DNA from: Multiplicimicrobium sp043718225
Lineage (GTDB): Bacteria > Omnitrophota > Omnitrophia > Omnitrophales > Aquincolibacteriaceae
Length of the DNA: 32,871 nt
Direction of reading: 5' to 3'
Assembly: GCA_043718225.1 (NCBI GenBank)
Contig: JAYSWD010000160.1
Location: 1 to 32,871 of the forward strand
This document shows positions 13,597-22,458 of this stretch, one piece after another (the first letter of the stretch is position 1; the number at the start of each line of letters is the position of its first letter). A program made the translations under genes and the position numbers. The notes beneath the pieces are model-generated. The model was not told the DNA's origin. It did not search any database and was given only the letters and a program-made list of their open reading frames with translations.

Positions 13597-16500
13597 CGCA
13601 GAAATCTTAACTGAATTCTCACCCAACAACGCTTCTAACTCGTCGAATAGTGCGTCGCTTGTTTCGACTTGTAATCCTACCCCCGCATCAATCACAGCCC
13701 TTCTCCCTTGCGGGTCCCGGAAAGAAACCATCACTGGCGTCTTGCCTTTGTATTTCTGCAATATCACTTTAATGTCATTCAACAATTCCGTCACAAGCCC
13801 CGTGGTCTGCAAATCAACATGCACTTGTTTTGTATAAAGCTTTGGCACATCCTCAATCTTCACAATTGAATCAGCGAGAATTTTCGGCGTTTCATCGCGA
13901 ATATCCGCCGTACCTTTGACAAAAACAATTTCATCTTTTTTGATAATCGAAAAATATTCTTTGTAAACTTTCGGAAAAACGACCAGTTCGCAAGTGCCGA
14001 ACAAATCCTGCAATTGTACGAAAGCCATCTTGTCGCCCTTTTTCGTCAAAATTTCGCGGATCGAATCGATTACCGCACCGATTGAAACATCGGGCCCTGA
14101 TTTGGGGCGTTCGCCGCCTTTATAAAAAACCTGCTGTTTCGGCGGCGCCGCCACCATCGGCATCTCGGCTAACGTCTCCGTATTATGTGAAGCATAATTT
14201 TTAATGATCTTCGCGTATTGGGAAAGCGGATGCGCCGAAATATAAAAGCCGATCAATTCGCGTTCATAAGCTAGCTTCTGCCCTTCCGGCCATTCCGGAA
14301 TATCAGGTAACGGGTCATGCGCGCTGCCGAAATCATTGTCTTCGCCGCCGAAGAAAGACATTTGCCCCAGGCTTTTATCTTTTTGGATTTGCGCGCCCGC
14401 ATCCAAGACCGAATCAAGCTGAGCCAGAAGCTGGGAGCGGTGAAAACCTAAAGGATCAAAAGCGCCGCATTGAATCAAACTTTCCATGACTTTGCGGTTG
14501 CAGACGCGCAGGTCAACGCGCTGCGTGAAATCAAGCAAGGTCTTGAAGATCCCTCCGGCCTGGCGGGCTTTAATAATCGACTCAATCGCGATGTGGCCGA
14601 CATTCTTGATCGCCGCGAGGCCGAAACGGATCCAGTCTTCGCCGCAGGTAAACTTATCAAAACTGTCATTCACGGTAGGCGGCAGGATTTTAATGCCCAT
14701 TTTGCGGGAGGCTTCGATATAGCTGACAATTTTATCGGTATTGCTCATTTCCGAAGTTAAGAGAGCGGTCATAAACTCAACCGCGTAATGCGCTTTGAGA
14801 TAAGCGGTTTGGTATGAGATCAGAGCGTAAGCCGTGGAATGCGATTTATTGAAACCATAACCGGAAAAGTAATCGATTAAATCCCAAATTTTTTCCGCGA
14901 TATGCAGTTCGGCGCCGCCATGCGTGGTCGCGCCTTTGACGAAACTTTCTTTGGCCTTCTTCATGACGTCGGGATTTTTCTTACCGATGGCTTTGCGCAA
15001 CGAGTCCGCGCCCGCAAGCGTAAACCCGGCGAGGTCGCTCACGATGCGCATAACCTGCTCCTGATAAAGTATGACGCCGTAAGTTTCTTTGAGCGCGGGT
15101 TCCAGTTTGGGATGGTCGTATTGAATCAGCGACGGATTTTTCATGCGTTTGATGAAATCGTCGACCATGCCTGAGCCCAGCGGGCCCGGACGGTACAGCG
15201 CGAGCAAAGCCACCAAATGGTCAAACTTGGTGGGCTTCATTTTTTTAAGGAGGTCGCGCATACCCGAGCTTTCCAGCTGAAACACGCCCCAGGCGTCGCC
15301 TTTCGCAAGCATGGCGAAAGTTTTGGGGTCTTCCCAGGGCAGAGTTTCGAGCTTCAAATCGAGATTACGGTGCTGTTTGATGAGTTTGACGGCGTCATGC
15401 AAAACGGTCAGCGTGCGCAACCCAAGAAAATCCATTTTGAGCAAACCGATTTTTTCAAGGTCGCCCATAGTGAACTGCGTGCAGATCTGTTCGTCGGTTT
15501 TATAAAGCGCGACATAATCGCTCAATTCTTTGTCGGAAATCACGACGCCCGCGGCATGAATTGAGGCATGTCTTGAAAGGCCTTCGAGTTCCATCGAAAT
15601 TTTAAGCAATTGGTCCACGCGCGCGTCGGAATCGCGCATCGTTTTCAACTCAGGTTCTTTTTCAAGCGCGCTTTTGATCGTGATGCCGATTTCCATCGGA
15701 ATCAGTTTCGCGATTTTATCGACTTCGGCATAAGTGAAATTCATGACGCGGCCGACATCGCGCACCGCGGCGCGCGCCGCCATGGTTCCGAAAGTGATGA
15801 TCTGCGCGACGCTACCGGAGCCGTATTTTTTGCGCACATAGTCGATGACTTCGTCGCGGCGTTCATAGCAGAAGTCGATGTCAATATCGGGCATGCTGAT
15901 ACGTTCGGGGTTCAAGAATCGTTCGAAGAATAAACCATGCTGGATCGGGTCGGCATCGGTGATGCGCAACGAGTAAGCCACTAAACTGCCGGCCGCGGAA
16001 CCGCGCCCCGGACCCACGGGAATGCCTTTTTCTCGAGCAAAACGGATAAAGTCCCATACGATCAGAAAGTAGCTGGTAAAGCCCATTTTCGCGATCAGGG
16101 TCAATTCCATTTCGAGACGTTCCATATAATGATCCGGTATACCGGATTTCGGCAAAGGAACAGGCACAGGCGCGGAAGTGATACCTGTCGGTTGCAGCGG
16201 CGCTACCGCGGCGAATCTTTCTTTGAGCATGGAAAGGCAAAGCTCACGCATATAAACATCCTGCGTCTTGCCCTCGGGCGGCTTGTAGCTCGGAAGATGG
16301 ATTTTGCCGAATTCAAGCACTACGTTACAGCGCTGGGCGATTTCAACCGTGGCTTTGATGGCTTCGGGATAAGCTTTAAAGCGTTCCTTCATTTCATCCG
16401 CCGACTTCATGTAATATTCGTCGCTTTGAAAGCGGAAACGGCTAGTGTCTTCGATTTTGGAACCCGAACCGATACAAATCAAAGCATCATGCGCCTGAGC

Positions 16501-17148
16501 GCCGTCGCGCGTCACATAACAAATCGGATGCGTCGCGACCAGCTTCACGCCCGTTTCTTTGGAGAGCTTGGCGCATTCCGAAATCATTTTCTGGTCGGAT
16601 TCCAAACCATGGTCCATGATTTCAAGATAAAAATTTTCTTTGCCGAAAATTTCGACATATTCTTTCAGCGCGCGTTTCGCGTCTTCAGGCTGGTCATAAA
16701 GCAGATAATAGGGAACTTCGCCTTTGTAATCGCCCGAAAGCGCGATCAAACCCTCGGAATATTTCTTTAAGGATTCTTTATCGACGCGCGGCTTGTAATA
16801 AAAGCCTTCAAGATAAGCGATGCTCGCTAGCTTCATCAGGTTTTTGTAACCGGTTTCGTCTTTAGCAAGAAGAGTCAGGCGGAAAGAAGCTTCTTTAATA
16901 CCGTGGGTTTGGCGGTCGAAGCGCGACTGCGGCGAAACAAAAATTTGAATGCCGATAATCGGCTTCACGCCCTGCTTCATCGCTTCGGCATAAAACTCAA
17001 CCGCGCCGAAAAGATTGCCGGCATCGGTGATCGCGAGCGCGGGCGCTTTCAGCTCAACCGCGCGTTTAACGAGCTTTTCAATGCGGGCAGTCGAGTTTAA
17101 AAGGCTGTATTCGCTGCGAACGTGAAGATGGACGAAATCAGAATGCAT
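13594..17148 (-). CDS. dnaE: DNA polymerase III alpha subunit
   Basis: This 1184-residue replicative polymerase is close to E. coli DnaE length. The PHP domain spans about 1-270, then the palm with GPGRGSAAGS (379-388) and the catalytic PDIDIDF (Asp421 and Asp423). Later motifs include GVFQLESSGM, YRPGPLGSG and GYGFNKSHS, and a C-terminal OB domain occupies about 1015-1110. The PHP metal site is degenerate: HLHVRS has Arg11 where a His is usual, and ITDAGNLFG has Ala43 for His. Proofreading must then come from a separate exonuclease. A Pro-rich insertion (about 314-338) interrupts the segment before the palm. The start at 17148 has only a weak ribosome site. It is 94 bp downstream of guaA on the same strand. 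Confidence 0.97.
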   Translation of the reverse strand: MHSDFVHLHVRSEYSLLNSTARIEKLVKRAVELKAPALAITDAGNLFGAVEFYAEAMKQGVKPIIGIQIFVSPQSRFDRQTHGIKEASFRLTLLAKDETGYKNLMKLASIAYLEGFYYKPRVDKESLKKYSEGLIALSGDYKGEVPYYLLYDQPEDAKRALKEYVEIFGKENFYLEIMDHGLESDQKMISECAKLSKETGVKLVATHPICYVTRDGAQAHDALICIGSGSKIEDTSRFRFQSDEYYMKSADEMKERFKAYPEAIKATVEIAQRCNVVLEFGKIHLPSYKPPEGKTQDVYMRELCLSMLKERFAAVAPLQPTGITSAPVPVPLPKSGIPDHYMERLEMELTLIAKMGFTSYFLIVWDFIRFAREKGIPVGPGRGSAAGSLVAYSLRITDADPIQHGLFFERFLNPERISMPDIDIDFCYERRDEVIDYVRKKYGSGSVAQIITFGTMAARAAVRDVGRVMNFTYAEVDKIAKLIPMEIGITIKSALEKEPELKTMRDSDARVDQLLKISMELEGLSRHASIHAAGVVISDKELSDYVALYKTDEQICTQFTMGDLEKIGLLKMDFLGLRTLTVLHDAVKLIKQHRNLDLKLETLPWEDPKTFAMLAKGDAWGVFQLESSGMRDLLKKMKPTKFDHLVALLALYRPGPLGSGMVDDFIKRMKNPSLIQYDHPKLEPALKETYGVILYQEQVMRIVSDLAGFTLAGADSLRKAIGKKNPDVMKKAKESFVKGATTHGGAELHIAEKIWDLIDYFSGYGFNKSHSTAYALISYQTAYLKAHYAVEFMTALLTSEMSNTDKIVSYIEASRKMGIKILPPTVNDSFDKFTCGEDWIRFGLAAIKNVGHIAIESIIKARQAGGIFKTLLDFTQRVDLRVCNRKVMESLIQCGAFDPLGFHRSQLLAQLDSVLDAGAQIQKDKSLGQMSFFGGEDNDFGSAHDPLPDIPEWPEGQKLAYERELIGFYISAHPLSQYAKIIKNYASHNTETLAEMPMVAAPPKQQVFYKGGERPKSGPDVSIGAVIDSIREILTKKGDKMAFVQLQDLFGTCELVVFPKVYKEYFSIIKKDEIVFVKGTADIRDETPKILADSIVKIEDVPKLYTKQVHVDLQTTGLVTELLNDIKVILQKYKGKTPVMVSFRDPQGRRAVIDAGVGLQVETSDALFDELEALLGENSVKISA

Positions 17149-17242
17149 AATCAGCTTAAATCTAAAAGGTCAAATCTTAAAACTACAGCCCAAAACCTAT
17201 CAGTTAAACTTTTACCTTTTACTTTTAACCTTTGAGCTTTTC

Positions 17243-18781
17243 TCATTCCCACTCAATGGTAGCGGGAGGCTTCGAGGAAATATCGTAGCAAACGCGATTA
17301 ATACCGCGGACTTCATTGATGATGCGGTTGGAAATGCGCGTGAGAACGTCGGAAGGAATGCGCGCCCAATCGGCCGTCATGCCGTCCACCGATGTGACGG
17401 CGCGGACTACGCAGGCGTTTTCGTAAGTGCGTTCATCGCCCATGACGCCTACGCTTTGAACCGGAAGCAGCACGGCGAAAGCCTGCCAGATTTTGTCATA
17501 AAGGTTTGCATTTTGAATTTCTTCAATCGCGATATTATCTGCCGCGCGTAAAAGGTCGCAGCGAGTTTTTGTAATTTCCCCCAGAATTCGTACCGCGAGG
17601 CCGGGGCCCGGGAAAGGATGGCGGCCGACAACTTCTTTTTTGAGGCCCATTTTATAGCCCACTTCGCGGACTTCGTCTTTGAAAAGCTCGCGCAAAGGCT
17701 CAACGAGTTTGAATTTTAAATCTTTGGGAAGCCCGCCGACATTATGATGGCTTTTGATCGTGACAGACGGCCCGCCGTGAAATGAAACGGACTCGATCAC
17801 GTCGGGATAAAGCGTGCCTTGCGCCAAAAAATCGATTTTGCCGAGCTTCTTGGCTTCTTTCGCAAAAACATCGATGAAAGTTTTGCCGATGATCTTGCGT
17901 TTTTTTTCGGGGTCGATCACGCCTTTCAAATTTTTAAGAAAAAGTTTCTCCGCGTCAGACACAACCACATTCATGTGAAAATGATCGCGAAACATTTTGA
18001 CGACTTTTTGGCGCTCATTGAAACGCAGAAGGCCGTTATCGACAAAAATGCAGGTCAGCTGTTTGCCGATGGCTTTGTGAAGCAGGATGCCCGCGACGGA
18101 TGAGTCTACCCCGCCTGAGAGGCCGAGCACGACGCGCGATTTACCGACTTGCTTGCGAATATTTATAATCGTTTCATCGATGAACGATTTCGCCGTCCAA
18201 TTTCCCGTGCAGCCGCAGACGTTATATAAAAAGTTTTTGAAAATCTTGGAACCGTTTTCGGTGTGCGCGACTTCGGCGTGGAATTGAATCGCGTAAATCT
18301 GCTTTTTGGAATGGCGCATCGCGGCATAAGGCGCGTTCGCGGTATGGGCAAGGATTTCAAAGCCTTTGGGTAAAGCCGTGACTTTATCGCCGTGGCTCAT
18401 CCAGCAGTTGAACGATTTATTGATGCCTTTGAAAAGGTCTTTATGGTCGTGGATTTTTAGCGCGGAAAGGCCGTATTCGCGCTTATTCGATTTCTGCACT
18501 TTGCCGCCAGAGATATGCGATAAAAGCTGCATGCCGTAGCAAATACCGAGAATGGGAATATCGGATTCAAAGATACGAGGATCTGGAAGCGGCGCACCTT
18601 TGGCGTATACATTCGCAGGTGAACCCGAAAGGATAATACCCTGGGGATTGCTCTCAAGAATCTGTTCGAACGAGGCGCTGTAAGGCAGGACGCGGGAGAA
18701 AACATGATTTTCGCGCACGCGGCGGGCAATTAACTGCGTATATTGAGAACCAAAATCTAAAACAACAACCGTTTCCGTCAT
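17243..18781 (-). CDS. guaA: GMP synthase (glutamine-hydrolysing)
   Basis: This 512-residue two-domain enzyme converts XMP to GMP using ATP and glutamine. The class I glutaminase has its triad at Cys81 (GICYGMQ), His168 and Glu170 (QFHAEVAHTE). The ATP pyrophosphatase P-loop is SGGVDS (222-227). The dimerisation domain contains HPFPGPGLAVRILGE, and the protein ends in KPPATIEWE as usual. Full length. An AAGGG ribosome site precedes the ATG. It lies 102 bp after the GuaB3 gene on the same strand, and that gap is filled by a solo copy of the repeat hairpin, which could affect readthrough between guaB3 and guaA. Confidence 0.98.
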   Translation of the reverse strand: MTETVVVLDFGSQYTQLIARRVRENHVFSRVLPYSASFEQILESNPQGIILSGSPANVYAKGAPLPDPRIFESDIPILGICYGMQLLSHISGGKVQKSNKREYGLSALKIHDHKDLFKGINKSFNCWMSHGDKVTALPKGFEILAHTANAPYAAMRHSKKQIYAIQFHAEVAHTENGSKIFKNFLYNVCGCTGNWTAKSFIDETIINIRKQVGKSRVVLGLSGGVDSSVAGILLHKAIGKQLTCIFVDNGLLRFNERQKVVKMFRDHFHMNVVVSDAEKLFLKNLKGVIDPEKKRKIIGKTFIDVFAKEAKKLGKIDFLAQGTLYPDVIESVSFHGGPSVTIKSHHNVGGLPKDLKFKLVEPLRELFKDEVREVGYKMGLKKEVVGRHPFPGPGLAVRILGEITKTRCDLLRAADNIAIEEIQNANLYDKIWQAFAVLLPVQSVGVMGDERTYENACVVRAVTSVDGMTADWARIPSDVLTRISNRIINEVRGINRVCYDISSKPPATIEWE

Positions 18782-18799
18782 CAGCCCTTCCGTGAGAAA

Positions 18800-18877
18800 G
18801 CCTGTGAAGGCATTTTTGGATGCGAGTTCCGCAGCGAAGCGAGGACTGTTTGAGCAGACACAAATGCCTTCATGGGC
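18800..18877 (+). repeat. Solo final hairpin of the composite element, between guaB3 and guaA
   Basis: Arms at 18800-18818 and 18861-18877 form about 17 pairs (two G-U) around ATGCGAGTT (18820-18828), an inner TCC/GGA stem with a GC-GAA-GC end loop, and CTGTTTGAGCAGA (18846-18858). This is the same core as the last hairpin of copies A, B and C, without the upstream domains. On the guaB3-guaA mRNA the opposite strand is transcribed. Confidence 0.75.
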
Positions 18878-18883
18878 TTCGAA

Positions 18884-20044
18884 CTACTTCCCCATTCCAA
18901 TGCGCTGCGCGCGCTGGAAAACTTTGCCTTCGGTTTTCATCGCGGGCGCGATCACAAGCTCGGTCAATTGCATTTCGCGGATATTTTTAGCGCCGACATT
19001 GCCCATACTCGTGCGCAAAGCGCCGACCAGATTCTGGGTGCCGTCATCCAAAGTCGCGGGGCCATAAAGAATTTCTTCTAAGGTTCCGGTGGTGCCGACA
19101 TGAATGCGTGTTCCGCGCGGAAGATTCGCATGCGGCGTCGCCATGCCCCAATGAAAACCTTTTCCGGGAGCTTCGGTCGAACGCGCGAAAGCGGAACCGA
19201 CCATAACCGCGTCGGCGCCGGATGCGATCGCTTTGCAAATATCGCCGCCGTTTGACATGCCGCCGTCGCCGATGATATTTACGTACTTGCCTGTCTTTTT
19301 GTAATGAACTTCACGTGCTGCCGCGCAATCCGCGATCGAAGTCACCTGAGGAACTCCGAGTCCCAAAACTCCGCGCGATGTGCAGGCCGAACCAGGGCCG
19401 ATGCCCACAAGCAAACCCGCGCAGCCGGTTTCCATCAAATCAAGCGCGACTTTGTAAGTTACACAATTTCCGAGAATGACGGGAATTTTCATTTTCTTGA
19501 CGAATTTTCCGAAGTCGACGATTTGATATTTAGTAGAAACGTGTTTGACGGTTGTAACCGTCGATTGCACGATAAAAATATCACAACCGGCTTCCTGCGC
19601 CAGCGCGCCATAACGCTCGGCTTTTTGCGGAATCGAACTGACCGCGCAATGGACTTTGGCTTTTTTAATTTCCTGAATGCGCTTCGCGATTAATTTTTCC
19701 TTGATCGGCGAGGTGTAAAGTTTCTGAACCAGCTCTGTAGCTTTTTCGGGCGTGGCTTTGGCGATATCTTTCAGAATGGATGAGCAATCTTCGTAGCGCG
19801 TATAAATGCCTTCCAGATTCAAAACGGCAAGGCCACCGAGTTTGCCCATCGCGATCGCGAATTTGGGGTCGACAACGCCGTCCATGGCGGATGCGAGAAA
19901 AGGAATATCAAATTTAATTTTGCCGATATTCATCTGAATATCAACTTCATCCGGATTGATCGTAATGTCACCAGGAACTAATGCGATTTCGTCAAAACCA
20001 TACGCTCGGCGAGCTTTGCGATCACGACCAATAAATACTGACAT
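18884..20044 (-). CDS. guaB3: GuaB3-family IMP dehydrogenase
   Basis: This 386-residue TIM-barrel protein of the IMP dehydrogenase/GMP reductase family has no CBS domains. The N-terminus KARRAYGFDEIALVP, the NLEGIYTRYED segment and the late PGKGFHWGMATPHANLPRG are typical of the GuaB3 branch known from actinobacteria and cyanobacteria. The catalytic loop GPGSACTSRGVLG has Cys221, where canonical IMPDH has GPGSICTTR. The phosphate-binding DGGM is at 260-263. The expected reaction is IMP plus NAD to XMP, feeding GuaA directly downstream. GuaB3 proteins have been less studied than GuaB, so the activity here rests on family and context. No canonical guaB is in the window. Confidence 0.93.
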   Translation of the reverse strand: MSVFIGRDRKARRAYGFDEIALVPGDITINPDEVDIQMNIGKIKFDIPFLASAMDGVVDPKFAIAMGKLGGLAVLNLEGIYTRYEDCSSILKDIAKATPEKATELVQKLYTSPIKEKLIAKRIQEIKKAKVHCAVSSIPQKAERYGALAQEAGCDIFIVQSTVTTVKHVSTKYQIVDFGKFVKKMKIPVILGNCVTYKVALDLMETGCAGLLVGIGPGSACTSRGVLGLGVPQVTSIADCAAAREVHYKKTGKYVNIIGDGGMSNGGDICKAIASGADAVMVGSAFARSTEAPGKGFHWGMATPHANLPRGTRIHVGTTGTLEEILYGPATLDDGTQNLVGALRTSMGNVGAKNIREMQLTELVIAPAMKTEGKVFQRAQRIGMGK

Positions 20045-20235
20045 AAAATAAAACCCCGCTTTTAAGATTTATTTCCGGTTGAGCTGCTGCTCAGCTCAGA
20101 GAGAAATGTATTCAGTAATGGTAACGATGCAGTCACTGCGGGTGCAGTTGAGTTCGGCAGGTGTCCCATTTGCGGTATCATACTAAAGCTAACTTAGATG
20201 GTAAAGCCTGAATTTTGGGCACCTTAAATCCGATC
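20045..20235 (-). promoter_or_regulatory. Leader of guaB3 and end of the TIGR01777 gene
   Basis: A TGAGCTG/CAGCTCA hairpin is at 20080-20086/20092-20098, about 36 bp upstream of the guaB3 start. A perfect 10-bp stem CTTAAATCCG/CGGATTTAAG (20223-20232/20245-20254) covers the stop of the TIGR01777 gene. It lacks a T run, so it is only a possible transcript end. I see no purine riboswitch. Confidence 0.35.
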
Positions 20236-21240
20236 TTAGAAAGACGGATTTAAGATTGAAATCAGGGCCGATTCCAAAAAAGAGTAGCGGAATTTAAAGC
20301 CGTTTTGGAGCGCTTTTCTGGGAACCGTTTTCTGCCCTTCCAGGATCATTCCGGCCATTTCACCCAAAATCAGTTTCAAAACAAACGGCGGAACAGACAG
20401 CCACGAAGGCCGGTTCAGTACGCGCCCCAAAGCTGCGCAAAACTCCTTCATTCTGACGGGATAAGGAGCGCAGACGTTCACCGGCCCCGAAAGCGACTCT
20501 TTTTTAACGGAAAACAGAATTAAACTGACGGCGTCCCGGACATGAATCCATGGAAACCACTGGCTGCCTGTGCCAAGCGGGCCGCCAAAAAAAAACCGGA
20601 AAGGCGGAAGCATTTTTTGCAACGCGCCCTGCCCCTGCCCTAAAACAATTCCCATGCGCAGCAGCACCAGGCGGACGCCCATGTTTTCGACTTCGCGCGC
20701 CGAGGCTTCCCAATCCGCGCACAACGTGGAAAGAAAACCTTTACCCTGCGGATATTTTTCGTCGACTTCATCCGCGGAGTTTCCATAAAAACCCACCGCT
20801 GAAGCGTTGGCCAAAACTTTCGGCTTCACCGTGGCTAAGCGGATGGCCCGGACAATCGCGCGGGTCGCGTCAATGCGGCTGGACCTGAGCAATGCTTTTT
20901 GTTTTTTACTCCAGCGTTTGCGCGCGATGCCTTCCCCGCAAAGATTAATCACCGCATCCGCGCCGTCAATTATTTTTTCCCAGTCGCCGGCGGTTTTTCC
21001 ATCCCACTGTATCGATATAAGCCTCTGCACCTCCGGCGACATTTTTTGTCTCTGAGCCTCGGGTAAGTTTATATTTTGCCTCTGCGCCTCTGGCGCAACC
21101 GGCATTACGGCTTTTTCTTGTAGATCTTTTGGGATTTTTCCGCTGCGTGTTAAAAGCAAAACCGAGTCACCCGCGGCAAGCAGCTGCATGATTAAACTCT
21201 TGCCGATGAATCCTGTCCCGCCCGCGATAACTACTTTCAT
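20236..21240 (-). CDS. TIGR01777-family NAD(P)-dependent epimerase/reductase
   Basis: This 334-residue extended SDR protein starts with the nucleotide-binding GGTGFIG (7-13). It continues with DAVINLCGEGIARKRWSKKQKALLRSSRIDATR and NASAVGFYG, the marks of the TIGR01777 (YfcH/SDR39U1-like) group, whose substrate is not known. Residues 50-76 are an insertion of three near-identical units, PEAQRQNINL, PEAQRQKMS and PEVQRLIS, absent from typical members. These come from a DNA tandem repeat of GAGGCnCAGAGGC type. The gene overlaps the SRPBCC gene by ATGA and ends the AsmA operon. A SRPBCC partner is a common neighbour or fusion of TIGR01777 proteins. Confidence 0.9.
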   Translation of the reverse strand: MKVVIAGGTGFIGKSLIMQLLAAGDSVLLLTRSGKIPKDLQEKAVMPVAPEAQRQNINLPEAQRQKMSPEVQRLISIQWDGKTAGDWEKIIDGADAVINLCGEGIARKRWSKKQKALLRSSRIDATRAIVRAIRLATVKPKVLANASAVGFYGNSADEVDEKYPQGKGFLSTLCADWEASAREVENMGVRLVLLRMGIVLGQGQGALQKMLPPFRFFFGGPLGTGSQWFPWIHVRDAVSLILFSVKKESLSGPVNVCAPYPVRMKEFCAALGRVLNRPSWLSVPPFVLKLILGEMAGMILEGQKTVPRKALQNGFKFRYSFLESALISILNPSF

Positions 21241-21698
21241 GCGCTTCGCTTAAAAACTTCTTCGATCACTTTTTTCCTATAATCAAATATTCTTTTTATT
21301 TGTTTTTTGACAAATAAAATATGCGCGATTTCGCCGAACGGCCCGAACGGAACGGAGTATTGAACCTCATCGGTCATCAATGTCCCGCCTTCTTGAGCGG
21401 CAAATTGATGCGTATGAATCCAGGTTTGATAGGGCCCTTTGACCTGCGAGTCAGTGAATGAATAGGGCGGATTATAATCGGTGATCACGGTTTGCCATGT
21501 CATCGGAAGTCCGTACAGGTGGATGGTGTAATCAATGACCGTTCCCTTTTCCATCGAAATCGGGCACGGGGTCAGAATTTTAAACCCTAAATTTTGAGGG
21601 GTCACTGAATCGAGGTTTTCTGGTTTTTTAAAAAAACCAAAAACTTTTTCTAAAGGGTAGTTCAAAAATTGCTCCGCTTTAAAACTGTAACTAGTCAA
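21237..21698 (-). CDS. SRPBCC (START-like) ligand-binding protein
   Basis: This 153-residue protein has the helix-grip fold. The first strand and helix read SFKAEQFLNYPLEKVFGFFKKPENLDSVTP, followed by FKILTPCPISMEKGTVIDYTIHLYGLPMTWQTVITDYNPPYSF, and it ends in a long helix (KKQIKRIFDYRKKVIEEVF). It probably binds a small hydrophobic ligand; no catalytic residues can be assigned. It overlaps both neighbours by ATGA: the AsmA-like gene upstream and the TIGR01777 gene downstream. The pairing with TIGR01777 is recurrent in bacteria and suggests they act on the same compound. Confidence 0.87.
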   Translation of the reverse strand: MTSYSFKAEQFLNYPLEKVFGFFKKPENLDSVTPQNLGFKILTPCPISMEKGTVIDYTIHLYGLPMTWQTVITDYNPPYSFTDSQVKGPYQTWIHTHQFAAQEGGTLMTDEVQYSVPFGPFGEIAHILFVKKQIKRIFDYRKKVIEEVFKRSA

Positions 21699-22438
21699 GC
21701 TTTCTTACCCAGCTTTTCGCTGATCATTTGATTAATCTGCGCATGCCAAAGAAGTGCCTGCGCTTTAAGATGTTCAATCCATTCGGTCATTTGAGTTTGA
21801 ATTTGATCTGCAACTTCCACGCGGCCGGGAAGAATGGCCTGCCAACCGGCGCTTTCCAATGACAGGAGCGCCACAAAGACCGCGATACGGTCGGGCGTCG
21901 TCAGATGGCTCAGTTCGGCATCGGGTGAATTGATTTTGCGGTTCTGGGCCACTTTGTCGTTGCCCAATTGCGTTTCAAAAAAAACATTGCCCATCTCAAG
22001 TTTTACTTTTTCGATTTGAAAAAAAACCGGTAGGCCTTTTTGTCTGGGTTTTTTAAGCTCTAGGCGCAGAGCCGCTCGCAGCGGATTCAGTTCCAGAATA
22101 TTGGATTCGGAAACTGATTTGCGTTCAAGCCGGATTTCAGGAATGACAGCTTCAAGCCGCATAATTTTGACTTTGCCCAGCCGCAATTCGGAAATATCAT
22201 AATCCGCCTGAATGCGGCTAATCAGAGCAAGGTCTTTCGAGCTATAGCCAGTAGGATTTTGAATGCGTATGTTTTTGACAGTGAATCGTCGGTTTTCGAT
22301 TCCCCAGCGCACCGAACCGACTTTAACGGGAACTCCAAGCCAGTTTTCAAGGCTGTGGGAAACAGCGTAATTACTTCCGAAATAAACCGCCGCAAAAAGA
22401 ATGACGCCGGTAATAATCAAACTTTTCAAAAAGCCCAC
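21695..22438 (-). CDS. AsmA-like/DUF748-type membrane-anchored protein
   Basis: This 247-residue protein has an N-terminal anchor helix (about 5-23) and a periplasmic part with AsmA/DUF748-like repeats: GVPVKVGSVRWGIENRRFTVKNIRIQNPTGYSSKDLALISRIQADYDISELRLGKVKIMRLEAVIPEIRLE. These belong to the repeating beta-groove family related to lipid-transfer proteins. The C-terminal third is helical with no motif. It lies 20 bp after the larger AsmA gene and overlaps the SRPBCC gene by ATGA. The short length suggests a single-groove accessory to its larger neighbour, which is inference. Confidence 0.8.
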   Translation of the reverse strand: MGFLKSLIITGVILFAAVYFGSNYAVSHSLENWLGVPVKVGSVRWGIENRRFTVKNIRIQNPTGYSSKDLALISRIQADYDISELRLGKVKIMRLEAVIPEIRLERKSVSESNILELNPLRAALRLELKKPRQKGLPVFFQIEKVKLEMGNVFFETQLGNDKVAQNRKINSPDAELSHLTTPDRIAVFVALLSLESAGWQAILPGRVEVADQIQTQMTEWIEHLKAQALLWHAQINQMISEKLGKKA

Positions 22439-22458
22439 TTTTTTCCCTTCAAGAAATC

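Noticed and set aside
14470..14760. ORFs antisense to dnaE, guaA, AsmA and PKD genes
   Set aside because: These are shadow frames of strong genes, without ribosome sites or recognisable domains.
20045..20235. Purine riboswitch upstream of guaB3
   Set aside because: The hairpin does not show the conserved three-way junction or loop sequences of a purine or guanine aptamer.
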